From assembly GCA_943736015.1 (NCBI GenBank), contig OX031066.1, forward strand, positions 6,448,245 through 6,512,244: 64,000 bases of DNA, written 5' to 3'. This document shows, piece after piece, positions 43,870 to 53,412 of this stretch; position 1 is the stretch's first letter; each line of letters starts with the position of its first letter. Source of the DNA: Tridacna crocea. Its lineage: Eukaryota > Mollusca > Bivalvia > Cardiida > Cardiidae. The notes under the pieces are model-generated. The model was not told the DNA's origin. It ran no database searches and saw only the letters and a program-made list of their open reading frames with translations. The translations under genes were made by a program, and so were the position numbers.

Positions 43870-45481
43870 CCAAAATTGGTTCAATGTTTTCGTGACCCTG
43901 GTAAGAAAACGGTGAAAAAAACTTGGTTTACCTTTCTTTGATTTGTGCAACAGGTATCGATGGCTTTCAAAAGTGTCTAAGTTGGTTTTATGATTTTACG
44001 CGCAGCACGTAACAGTCACGTATGGGTGAGATAGTCATCGTAACTATATCAATGGCCCTAGTGAGAGAAGATGAAAAAGAAAAATCCCTAAATTTGACCT
44101 AAAAAAACAGGTGTCGTCTGCCATGAAATGTTCCGTAAGTTGATTTTTTCATGTTTCTGCGGATACATATGAGACGGTAGTCACGTAAATGGGTTTGTTG
44201 TCATGGTATAGAGAGATTGGAAAAAAAAAAAAGAGAAATACATGTTAGTAATTTAGTTCTCTATATTGACTTAAGAAATAGGCATCGTCTGCAATGAAAT
44301 ATTCCGTTAGTGGATTTTTCATGTTTTCGCGGATACGTAACCGGCACCTACAAGAAGGTAGTCACCATAAAAGGGTTTGTTGTCGGGGTATAAAGAGAAT
44401 TTAGTTGCCTTGGTTTGACTTGTGCAGTAGGAAACAGTTGCTACTGAAAGAGTCTTCAGTCTTTTTTAGCCCTTTGTCACATTATTTTCTGGGGTTTTTG
44501 CATGTGCGTAACTGGCACGTATGAGACAGTAGTCAACGTAACTGGGTTTCTTGTTGTGGTTTGAAGAGATTAGAAAAATTTCACTTCATTTCCCTATGTT
44601 TGATTTATGCAATAGGAAGCAACTGCTACAGAAAGAGATTTTTTTTTAGCCACTTGTCACATTAATTTCTGCTTTTTTCAAACACTCTACATTGGTCATT
44701 TTGAGTTTCTCTTCAAAGTTTCAATGTGCAGCATTTGATGAGGTCCGAGTTATAAAAGTAAATTCAGTTAAGGGGTCAAAGCGAGTATCAAGTGTTTAAG
44801 GGAAGGGAAGTAACTCTTGGAATTTGCTTGAAAAGACCAAAACAAGGTCTTCTGCCACCCCGTTTTCTTAAATGTTTGCCCATTTTCAGTGAAATCTGGC
44901 ATGTGTGGATAGTGCTTGCCTGGCAGTTTGCCAAGGACTGCACAAAAGCCTTTAAAGAAGACTCTAGATCAACTTTCATGCCGTTTTTTGTTCACTGTAT
45001 TCTATCGATGTATTAGGGCGCCATTTTGAAGTGATTTTGGAGCTCTCTGATTGGCTGTTGGGCCCAATTTTAAGTTCCAAAAGCTTCTCTGATTGGCTGA
45101 TGGTTCCCCTTCTGATTTCCTTAAACCTTCTCTGATTGGACAATATTTCTGTTTATCCTTATTAACCTTTTACCACACAATGAAGCCTTTCAACAACCCG
45201 GAAATAGAATGGTTTTGAAAATGGTTTGAGAAAAGGAAAAAATGCAGGTTCCCAGCATTTTCTCATTTTCCCACAATGTTTTCTACCCTATCAAAGAAGC
45301 ATTTTATTATTAGTTATTCTTGCATCTTATTGTTCCTTTTTGGCGTATTTCTAATTTCTTCAAACAAGAATACAATTTTTTCTTTAAGGGAAAAGTTTCT
45401 GGAACAGCAACCGGTTGCTTCTGAATTTCATATTTTTATGCAGCGGTTAAACATAAAGTTGACTTTTGACTCGTGCGGTCG
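43870..45481. repeat. Array unit 4, 1612 bp
   Basis: Complete unit with all three CCAAT boxes and the half-MITE at about 45166-45292. Confidence 0.85.
45049..45139 (-). promoter_or_regulatory. Three phased CCAAT boxes, array unit 4
   Basis: ATTGG at 45050, 45092 and 45135, the same 42/43-bp spacing as in units 1 and 5. Confidence 0.4.
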
Positions 45482-47093
45482 CCAAAATTGGTTCAATGTT
45501 TTCATGACCCTGGTAAGGAAACGGAGAAAAAACATCAGTTTACCTTTCTTTGATTTGTGTAACAGGTATCGGTTCCTCCGAAAGTGTCTAAGTTGGTTTT
45601 ACGATTTTACGCACATGGGTGAGATGTATGGGTGAGATAGTCATCATTAGCAAATCAGTGGCCCTAGTGAGAGAAGATGAAAAAGAAAAATCCCTAAATT
45701 TGACCTAAAAGAACAGGTGTCTTCTGCCATGAAATGTTCCGAAAGTCGATTTTTTCATGTTTCTGCAGATAAGTAACTGGCACCTATGAGACGGTAGTCC
45801 ATGTAAATGGGTTTGTTGTCACGGTATAAAGAGATTGGAGAAAAAAAAATACATATTAGAATTTTAGTTCTCTATATGTGACTTAAGATAAAGGCGTCGT
45901 CTGCTATGAAATGTTCTGTGAGTGGATTTTTCATGTTTTTGCGGATACGTAACCGGCACCTACGAGGTGGTCAACATATATGGGTTTGTTGTCACGGTAT
46001 AAAGAGAACTTGGTTCCCTTGGTTTGACTTATGCAGTAGGAAGCAGTTGCTACTGAAAGAATCTTCAGTCCTTTTTAGCCCTTTGTCACATTATTTTCTG
46101 GGGTTTTCGCAAATGCGTGACTGGCACGTATGAGACGGTAGTCAACCTAACTTGGTTTCTTGTTGCGGTTGGAAGAGATTAGAAAAATTACACTTTAGTT
46201 CCCTATGTTTGATTTATGCAATAGGAAGCAACTGCTACAAAAAGAGATTTCAGTCTGTTTTTTAGCCACTTGTCACATTAATTTCTGCTTTTTTTAAACA
46301 CTGTACATTGATCATTTTGAGTTTATCTTTAAAGTTTCAATGTGCAGCATTGGATGAGGTGTGAGTTATAAAAGCAAATTCAGTTAACGGGTCAAAGGGG
46401 GCATCAAGGGTTTAAGGGAAGGGAAGTAACTTTTGCAAGGTGCTTGAAAAGACCAAAACAAGGTCTTCTGCCACCCCGTTTTCTTAAATGTATGCCCATT
46501 TTCAGTGAAATCTGGCATGTGTGGATAGTGCATGCCTGGCAGTTTTGCCAAGGACTGCACAAAGGCCTTTAAAGAAGACTCTAAATCCACTTTTATGCCG
46601 TATTTTGTTCACTGTATTCTATCGATATATTAGGGCGCCGTTTTGAAGTGATTTTGGAGCTCCCTGATTGGCTGTTGGGCCCAATTTTGAGTTCCAAAAG
46701 CTTCTCTGATTGGCTGATGATTCCCATTCTGATTTCCTTAAACCTTTTCTGATTGGACAATATTTCTGTTTATCCTTGTTAACCTTTTACCACACAATGA
46801 CGCCTTTCAACACCCCGGATATAGAATGCTTTTGAAAATGGTTTTAGGAAAGGAAAAAATGCAGTTTACCAGCATTTTCTTCTTTTCCCACAATGTTTTC
46901 TACCCTATCAAAGAAGAATTTTATTATTAGTTATTCTTGCATCTTATTGTACCTTTATGGCCTATTTCTAAATTCTTCAAACAAGAATACAATTTCTTTT
47001 TAAGGGAAAAGTTTCTGGAACAGCAACCGGTTGCTTCTGAATTTCATATTTTTGCGCAGTGGTTAAACATAAAGTTGACTTTTGACTCGTGCG
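45482..47093. repeat. Array unit 5, 1612 bp
   Basis: Complete unit ending at GACTCGTGCG, where family D sequence resumes (CCACAACCGTTGGACC). Confidence 0.85.
46666..46756 (-). promoter_or_regulatory. Three phased CCAAT boxes, array unit 5
   Basis: ATTGG at 46667, 46709 and 46752, with 42 and 43 bp between starts. Confidence 0.4.
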
Positions 47094-48452
47094 TTCTTTT
47101 TTTCCACAACCGTTGGACCAAATTTTATGAAACTTCATATCCAAACTCCTTGGAACAATACGCAAATACCTCTTTTCAGGTTTCTCAATTTGAGGCTGTG
47201 TCATGAAAAAAGGGGGTTTCATGTAAAATATCTGTCCAAAGCCATTTCTCCACAAATGTTGGACCACATTTTATGAAACTTCATGTCTGAACTCCTTGGA
47301 ACAATGCACAAATACATCTTTCCAGGTATCTCAATTTGGGGTTGCTTCACGAAAAAAAGAGGCTTCATGTACAAAATTGTTTTTCACCAATATCTCCTAC
47401 ATCAGTGCTTAAAACTTTTTGAAATTTCAAATCCAAACTCGTTTGAACGTTGCCCAGATACCTCTTTCCCAGTTTCTCAGTTTGAGGCTTGGTCATGAAA
47501 AATAGGGGCTTCATATAAAAAATTGTTTTTCACTAATATCTCTAACATTAGTGCTCAAAAGTTCATGAAATTTCAAATGTGAACTTGTTGGAACATTGCC
47601 CAGATACCTCTTCTTCATTTTCCTAATACCAGGCTGCGTCACAAAAAACGGGGGCTTCATGTAAAAATTTGTTTTCTTGTGCCTCTTTCCTGGTTTCTCA
47701 ATTACAGGCTACATCGCAGGAAAAGGAGGCTTCATTTAAAAATTTGTTTTTCTCTAATATCTCCTACATTAGGGCTCAAATTTCATGCAATTTCAAATTG
47801 GAACTCTCGTTGGAACATTGCCCAGATACTTCCCTTGTTTCTCAATTTCAGGCTGCGCCACTGAAAAAGGGGCTTCATGTAAAAAACGTTTTATGTAATT
47901 TCTTGTACACTACTGCTCAAAATTTCATGACATTTTGAATTAAAATTATTATTCAAAAATGGTACAAACCGTGCACCCTTTGTATTTATTCCAACTATGC
48001 AATATTGTGTTAACTGAAAAGTGGGCTTAAAGGAGGCATGGTGGGCTTAGTGTCCTCTACAACTTTGTGATGGCTATTACTCCAAAAGTATTACAGATAT
48101 TAATGTCAAAATTCATAAACAGATAGATCTTATTGATTAATAGAAAATGTAATTTTTCCATGTGTCAAGAAGTTTTAGAGGAAAAGCGGGCTTCATGGTA
48201 GAGTTGGAGTCAATTTTTCTCCATAATCTTGCTGGTCAAAATTTCAAATTTCAGTTACTATCCTCGCCAAATGAATTTTGCTGTCAGTCTTTCCAATTGT
48301 TTGTCGAGCTCTATTTCAGTTTGTGTTCACGCATTTTTCTCCTGGTAGATATATCGTCAATTATTATCATTGTAACGTTTGCCTTTGGATTATTTTTTCC
48401 AATTTCATACGTTTTATGACAAGCACTTGTTCGGGGAGCAAAACCCGTCTCT
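47094..48452. mobile_element. Family D core-repeat element, left-arm part 2
   Basis: Units of about 140 bp (GGGGCTTCATGTAAAAAATT, TCTCCTACAT.AG.GCTCAAA, TTGCCCAGATACCTCTT), then a unique tail ending GCACTTGTTCGGGGAGCAAA, the element's other terminus. Confidence 0.75.
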
Positions 48453-48672
48453 GACCACACAATCCCTACTTTTGACGCCCTTTAGAAAGAAGCCTTTTGA
48501 AAAAACTATGGGAAAAGGAGAAAATGCTGGTAACCAGCCTTTTCTCCTTTTCCCGCAGTGTTTTCTTCCCTTCTCAGAACAAATTTCAATTTTTCAGTCA
48601 CCTTTATTTTGTCGTCTGCAAATACTTTCACTTTGAACCAGCATAAAATTTTGTCCTGTGGCAAAGAGTTAA
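48452..48672 (+). mobile_element. TTAA-MITE A, shared by both arms (left copy)
   Basis: CTGACCACACAATCCCTACT to GTGGCAAAGAGTTAA. The right-arm partner at 57714-57935 shows it was inserted before the inverted duplication. Confidence 0.85.
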
Positions 48673-48774
48673 GGGCTTCCATGGCTAGATAGTTAAGCCA
48701 TGGGGGTCTATCATTGAAAACAAACAAAAATATCTTTGAAAATGATAGTCTGTGTAAATGTATTAATTGATCCC

Positions 48775-48905
48775 TTACCATACAGTTCCGACTTTTATTG
48801 ACCCTGAGAAGAAGTAGAAGTAGTTAAACGATTTCCAGTATTTTCTTCTAGCCACAGAATATTTTCAAAGGCTTCGTTTTCAGATTCATACAAAAGGTAG
48901 GAGGG
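48775..48905 (+). mobile_element. Degraded TTAA-MITE A (left copy)
   Basis: CCCTTACCATACAGTTCCGA, GACCCTGAGAAGAAG, then CCAGTATTTTCTTC. The partner in the right arm is at 57470-57620. Confidence 0.5.
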
Positions 48906-49088
48906 CTTTGTAAATGTTTTATCGCTGCCCGTCAATGCTTTTCCATGACAGTGAAACTGGACAGAGAGTATGAGATGCCAATATTATATAAGTATAATCA
49001 TGTAGTAAGAGAACAGACGCACAGATGAGGGACCATGTATATTGGCTGGTTACGATATATATGTAGCCGAGAAAGGATGGGTTTATGT

Positions 49089-49452
49089 CATCCTCGGATA
49101 CCCCAGGGTCTCCCTATTTGCTACGCTACATCGACCCCTGGGACAATTGACTAATAAAACTTTGAATCAGCCGCCGAAAATCGATACGAAACGTCATACC
49201 GTACAGTCCACTCGCCCATCACAAAATGATGATAGAACCAATGAAAAGCCAGCATTCGGCCAGCGGTAAAGCGAGCCGCCGAAAATCGATACGAAACGTC
49301 ATAGCGTACAGTACACTCTCCCATCACAAAATGATGATGGAACCAATGAAAAGCCAGCATTCGGCCAGCGGTAAAGCGAGGGAAATTCAACTAATTGTCC
49401 CAGGGGTCGATGTAGCGTAGCAAATAGGGAGACCCTGGGGTATCCGAGGATG
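49089..49452. mobile_element. 364-bp element, 60-bp perfect TIRs, 9-bp target duplication (CATC family)
   Basis: The outer 60 bp on each side are exact reverse complements beginning CATCCTCGGATACCCCAGGG. The direct repeat GGTTTATGT lies at 49080-49088 and 49453-49461. The right arm at 57305-57325 reads straight through without the element. The interior is a ~105-bp unit in tandem (49170-49272 and 49275-49378), each with GCCGCCGAAAATCGATACG, CATCACAAAATGATGAT and a CCAAT box in GAACCAATGAAAAGCC. Perfect TIRs and a clean empty site suggest a recent insertion. Confidence 0.92.
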
Positions 49453-49794
49453 GGTTTATGTGGAGGATATAAAAATAAAAAAGTCTATTTTTAATGCTTT
49501 AATGCACAGCTTTTCAATAATATAATGTATAAGCCATGCTTTGTGAAAGGGTGCTAAATGCATCTGCAAATAAAATCGACCTATGTCAGCCTGCGAAGTC
49601 CACGAAGGCTGACCTCGGTCGCATTTTTTTTACTTTTGCTCAATATTCTTCAATGTCCAAGTTCATTTCACATTATGTTCTCGTCGGCTGTTGAACAAAT
49701 TGGCTTCTGATGATCCGCAACTATGTGATGATTTAGGTGGTACAATGCACCCTGGAGATGCATGCTGCCCCCATAGCCACGCACAGCTTAATAT

Positions 49795-50250
49795 TTAACC
49801 CTTTACTATGGAGACAACGAACTCTCCCTTGTCGAAAACGAACATATCTTCCATGCAGTTCATGATTACATTGATAAAAGCAAGAGATTCTCTTAGTTTT
49901 ATTCCAATTAAAGGTTAGATCCGCTGATCTTCTTTTCTGACAATGTACTGTCGAGAACTTTTATACACAAGCATAACTTGTATCTTTTGCTGCCGCTCTG
50001 CTCAATCACCAATCACTTTTCCTTTTTTCTTTTTAATTTTTCAGATAACAGCCCTTTTGTTTATAATCCTATTATCTGTTCTTTTGTAATAAATTCTTTT
50101 CTTTTTTGACATTTGATATTATTGGAATATCACGTGTTTCAGTTTAGGGAGAGGAACTATATAAGCAATATGCTTTCGTTCCAATCCTTTTCACATAATT
50201 TCTTGTATTGTAAATGTAAATGTCAATATATTGAATAAAATATGTTTAAA
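49795..50250. mobile_element. 456-bp TTAA-bounded insert, left arm only
   Basis: Starts TTAACCCTTTACTATGGAGA, like the TTAA-MITE B end, and is followed directly by the TTAA of the MITE at 50251. The right arm has the MITE without this insert. No matching right terminal repeat. Near its right end are CACGTG (50131), CTATATAAGC (50157) and AATAAA (50234), a promoter and polyadenylation-like arrangement, so an LTR-derived origin was considered. Confidence 0.5.
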
Positions 50251-50480
50251 TTAACCCTTTACTACATGACAAAATGTTAGACGTGTCCGAATTGAAAGCA
50301 TTTGCTGAGGACTGTTTCAATGTGACTCATATGAAATGATTTTTCTTTGATAGGGAAGAACACATTGTGGGAAAAGGAGAAAATGCTGGTAACCAGCAAT
50401 TTCTTCTTTTCCCACAATGTTTTCAAAAGTCTTCTCTCTCAGGGGCTGTTAAACGTCATCATTGTCTGGTAAAGGGTTAA
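50251..50480 (-). mobile_element. TTAA-MITE A, shared by both arms (left copy)
   Basis: TTAACCCTTTACTACATGAC to TCTGGTAAAGGGTTAA. Partner at 55322-55554. Confidence 0.85.
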
Positions 50481-50630
50481 AATGACAATTACTGCATCTA
50501 AAATCTAAGTACATTTATGGTAGGTTAATTGTAGTTTTCATAGAACAGGGGGGCAAAAAGACTTCAACAAATATTCACCACATATTTTAGACTCTTTCAA
50601 ATTCAAACCCACCCTCAGCCATTTTTTTTC

Positions 50631-50670
50631 GGGGGGGGGGGGGGGGGGGGGCGGGGGGCGGATAGAAATA
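50631..50670. repeat. G-run (21 G then G-rich), left arm only
   Basis: Twenty-one consecutive G, then CGGGGGGCGG. The right-arm partner (about 55158-55172) has only seven C followed by ACACACG. Able to form a G-quadruplex. Confidence 0.85.
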
Positions 50671-50671
50671 A

Positions 50672-51210
50672 GTCGGTTGCCGCCCTGCAGTAGTGGTAAG
50701 ACCCTAGTCTGGATTACCTGCTCCTATCACTACGTTATCGAATTACGGAGGGGTACCAGACTATTAAGACCCCATCAAAGGGGCCTGCCTGTTTGCCGTG
50801 GACTGCAATGCGTAATGTCTGACGACTGGATCCTGGTGATTGAGTGGACTCAGGGCCTGGCTTAACCCTATTTTTACAATACATTGACATCCCTTTGGCC
50901 TATTGTTCGGCCAAACGGGAAGTTCTTCCTGATCATGCCATGCTCTTGGGTATTCTTACGTATTCTTCATTCTCTTTCCTACCTTTCATTCACTTCCATT
51001 TCTAAATCTTGACCATCTTTCAAATCTCTTATTTAAAACCCAACAAGGCGGTGGCTCATGGGTCAATTGAATGAAAGTTTTGGTGTTTGACTGACACTTG
51101 TAACCTTCCAAAGACTATCTATGCTTGATCCGATTGTCGCAGGAATACACTTTTCAGTCTAGCCCTTTCACTGTATACCAATGATGTAGACCTGATGTGG
51201 TCTGCGAGTC
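50672..51210 (+). mobile_element. Presumed 5' leader of the non-LTR element, left arm
   Basis: The segment from GGTTGCCGCCCTGCAGTAGT to the ATG region at 51200 precedes the ORF1 remnant in both arms and matches 54600-55168 inverted. No coding frame agrees between arms, so it is probably untranslated leader (inference). Confidence 0.45.
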
Positions 51211-51306
51211 CGTATAACAGTACACAGAGATGGTGTTGCCAGACCTACCAATACTTACATTCTTACCTTCTGCTCTTCAAACCTACCTTCATCTATCAAA
51301 ATTTAA
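51211..51306 (+). pseudogene. Non-LTR retrotransposon ORF1 fragment (left arm)
   Basis: Thirty-one codons including VHRDGVARPTNTYILTF and LPSSIKI, then a stop. The pattern RDG..RPTNTYIL.F...LP..IKI resembles the nucleic-acid-binding ORF1 (gag-like) proteins of I/Jockey-type retrotransposons (family knowledge). In the right arm the same tail is preceded by some 700 bp more; here that is deleted, joining GTCTGCGAGT to CCGTATAACAG. Sequence after the stop belongs to a different repeat, so the 3' part of the element is absent. Confidence 0.6.
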
Positions 51307-51403
51307 TTCCACCCGTAACTCTGGTTGCCATGGCAACAACAAAAAAAAAAACCCCGAAATCTTTGAAAATCTTCTGCTCTGAAACTAGAAGGCATAGAGC
51401 TTT

Positions 51404-51847
51404 GATATTTATTTGGTATGTAGCAACTCCTAATGGACCTCTACTAAGTTTGTTCAAATTATCCCCCTTGGGTCAAAACTGGCCCCGCCCCGGGGGATAA
51501 CGAGTTTGAGCATAGGAACAAACACGGAAAATTTTAAAAATCTTCTCTGAAATTTGAAAGCGTAGAGCTTTGATATTTAGTATGTGGTTTCTCCTATTGG
51601 ACCTTTACCAAGTTTGTTCAAATTATGCCCCTGGGGTCAAAACTGGCCCCACCCCGGGGGTCACTCAGATTTCTTTTTGGCACATTTGTTATGCTATTGG
51701 TTTTTTAAACCTCGAAAAACAAGGATATTCGTCTGTCATGGGTTCGAATCCTGTCAGATGCATTTATTTGTTTCTTTGTTACAAACTTTGTAAGATTGGG
51801 GCTCGTTCGGGATTGGCCATTGAGCCATGAATCCCATTTGCTATCCA
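51404..51847 (-). repeat. Palindrome centre, left inner segment
   Basis: Reverse complement of 53225-53700. Includes two units of the 170-bp repeat marked by GGGTCAAAACTGGCCCC, and a tRNA-like stretch. Confidence 0.8.
51673..51770 (+). repeat. tRNA-like sequence with intact B-box
   Basis: GGTTCGAATCC at 51741-51751 is a perfect T-arm/B-box core. Upstream TTTTTTAAACCTC resembles a worn anticodon arm. Insertion of about 15 bp and lack of acceptor pairing exclude a working tRNA. Inverted copy at 53328-53412, related copy at 52237. Confidence 0.5.
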
Positions 51848-52115
51848 AATGCCTTCAAATTTCAGAGAAGATTTTTAAAGTTTTCCATGTTTGTTCCTAT
51901 GCTCAAACTCGTTATCCCACGGGGCGGGGCCAGTTTTGACCCAAGGGGCATAATTTGGACAAACTTGGTAGAGGTCCATTAGGAGTTGCTACATACCAAA
52001 TATCAAAGCTCTATGCTTTCTAGTTTCAGAGAAGAATATTTCCAAAGATTTCGGTTTTTTTTTGTTGTTGTTGTTGCCATGGCAACCAGTTATGGGTGGA
52101 ATTAAATTTTTGTCT
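51848..52115 (+). repeat. Direct copy of 53530-53790 at the palindrome centre
   Basis: Runs GCCTTCAAATTTCAGAGAAG to GTTGCCATGGCAACCAGTTA in the same orientation as the right arm, so it breaks the mirror symmetry. The two copies are nearly identical. Confidence 0.8.
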
Positions 52116-52236
52116 TTGAGTCATCAATAAATGATGACTTTTAGATGAGGTGTAATAACACAATGAGGCAATAACTCCTTCCTTACTGCATAGCTTTCCC
52201 GTATAAAATCAATACCTGGCAACTGCGGAAGAGAGA

Positions 52237-52330
52237 ATTCTCTTTGGCTCATTCGTGATGATAGTGGTCTTTTAAACCTCGAAAAGTCATGGGTTTGAAT
52301 CCAGCCAGATGCAGTTTGTAATTGAGCTAT
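52237..52330 (+). repeat. tRNA-Lys-like SINE head
   Basis: A-box-like TGGCTCATTCG (52245-52255), an anticodon-loop-like CTTTTAA between GGT and ACC, and B-box-like GGTTTGAATCC (52292-52302). Weak stems and no 3' acceptor arm: a SINE head or pseudogene. The TTT anticodon reading is an inference. Confidence 0.45.
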
Positions 52331-52394
52331 GCATTTATTTGTTTCTTTGTTACAAACTTTTTTCGTAAGATGGGGGCTTGTCGGGGATCTGATG

Positions 52395-52480
52395 ATTGTA
52401 TGTAACAGTAGGGAAAATCTTCTTAGAAAAGTACCACCGGTATTTTCTCTTTGACACAAAAGGGTTTCAAAAGTTTATTT
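52395..52480 (-). mobile_element. TTAA-MITE A variant stem, left of the central element
   Basis: AGTAGGGAAAATCTTCTTAG and GTATTTTCTCTTTGACACAA match, inverted, the variant at 53047-53150. Confidence 0.5.
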
Positions 52481-52490
52481 TTAGCTCACC

Positions 52491-53044
52491 TTAGCACAAA
52501 AGGCTAAAGGTGAGCTATTGTGATCGCCCTATGTCCGGTGTCAAAGAAGAATTATAAATTTTCCTTCTTTGTTCCTATGCTCAAACTAGTAACCCCCCGG
52601 GGTGGGGCCAGTTTTGACCCCAGGGACATCATTTGAATAAACTTGGTAGAGGTCAACTAGGAGATGCAACACATTAAATATCAAAGGTCGACGCTTTCTA
52701 GTTTCAGAGGAGAAGATTTTTAGTTTTCCTTGTTTGTTCCTATGCTTAAACTTGTGACCCCCGGGGTGGGGCCAGTTTTGACCCCAGGGGCATAATTTGA
52801 ACAAATTTGGTAGAGGTCTAATAGGAGATGCCACATACTAAATATCAAAGCTATACGCCTTCAAGTTTCAGTGTTTCACTTTGAACAATTTTGGTAGAGC
52901 TTCACCCAAGGAACATTCCTGCCAAGTTTCATGAAGATTGGCCCAGTCGTTTAGGAGGAGAAGATGTTTAAAGAAATTGTTGACGGACGCCGGACATAGG
53001 GCGATCACAATAGCTCACCTTTAGCCTTTTGTGCTAAGGTGAAT
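52491..53044. mobile_element. Central core-repeat element of the palindrome
   Basis: Ends AGCTCACCTTAGCACAAAAG and its inverted partner finish about 52-bp inverted repeats that also include TGTGATCGCCCTATGTCCGG. The core is two to three units of about 165 bp with GGGGCCAGTTTTGACCCCAG and ACTTGGTAGAGGTC. It shares its end with the families at 12003 and 55722, but has that end on both sides. Confidence 0.75.
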
Positions 53045-53046
53045 TA

Positions 53047-53150
53047 AAAATAAACTTTTGCAACCTTTTTGTGTCAAAGAGAAAATACTGGTGACCAGCA
53101 TATTCTCTTTTTCTAACAAGATTTTCTCTACTGTTACAAACAATCATCAA
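53047..53150 (+). mobile_element. TTAA-MITE A variant stem, right of the central element
   Basis: TGTGTCAAAGAGAAAATACTGG, then CCAGCATATTCTCTTTTTCT and TCTACTGTTACAAACAATCA. The closest relative is the copy at 63807 (TTTTGGGTCAAAGAG). Confidence 0.55.
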
Positions 53151-53327
53151 ATCCCCGACAAGCCCCCATCTTACGAAAAAAGTCTGTAACAAAGAAACAA
53201 ATAAATGCATAGCTCAAATACAAACCGCATCTGGCTGTTTTTGGATAGCAAATGGGATTCATGGCTCAATGGCCAATACCGAACGAGCCCCAATCTTACA
53301 AAGTTTGTAACAAAGAAACAAATAAAC

Positions 53328-53412
53328 GCATCTGACAGGATTCGAACCCATGACAGACGAATATCCTTGTTTTTCGAGGTTTAACCAATACCATAACAAA
53401 TAAGCCAAAAAG
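53328..53412 (-). repeat. tRNA-like sequence, right-arm copy
   Basis: GGATTCGAACC at 53338-53348 is the B-box core on the minus strand. Partner of 51673-51770. Confidence 0.5.

Larger units (their letters stand above)
38526..47093. repeat. 8.57-kb higher-order satellite array (1612-bp unit), left arm only
   Basis: Head-to-tail units of 1613, 1612 and 1612 bp, plus one with a 509-bp gain, one with a 390-bp loss and one 384-bp partial. Each unit contains several diverged monomers of about 200 bp, recognisable by TTTG(A/T)NTTATGCA.TAGGAAGCA, TTGTGCAACAGGTATCGGTT and CAGCAACCGGTTGCTTCTG. The array starts at CAAAATTGGTTCGATG and ends at GACTTTTGACTCGTGCG, neighbouring points of the unit, so it holds an almost whole number of units. 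The right arm lacks it (site near 59302-59312). No coding frame is conserved between units. Confidence 0.9.

Noticed and set aside
38526..47093. The array as one or more Helitrons
   Set aside because: It starts with TC, but there is no CTRR end or 3' hairpin at 47093, and the edges are better explained as one phase of a tandem unit.
38418..47938. Many 60-119-codon frames recurring along the left arm
   Set aside because: They repeat because the satellite units repeat. Equivalent frames are broken in other units, and antisense frames are equally long.
49795..50264. Solo LTR (TATA box and AATAAA present)
   Set aside because: No TG...CA ends with a 4-6-bp duplication can be fitted; the edges coincide with TTAA.
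51195..51500. A 101-codon frame with MATTKKKTPKS
   Set aside because: It runs in a different frame from the ORF1 remnant and continues into unrelated repeat.
52237..52330. A functional tRNA-Lys gene
   Set aside because: A- and B-box-like motifs are present, but the stems do not pair and the acceptor arm is absent. SINE head more likely.
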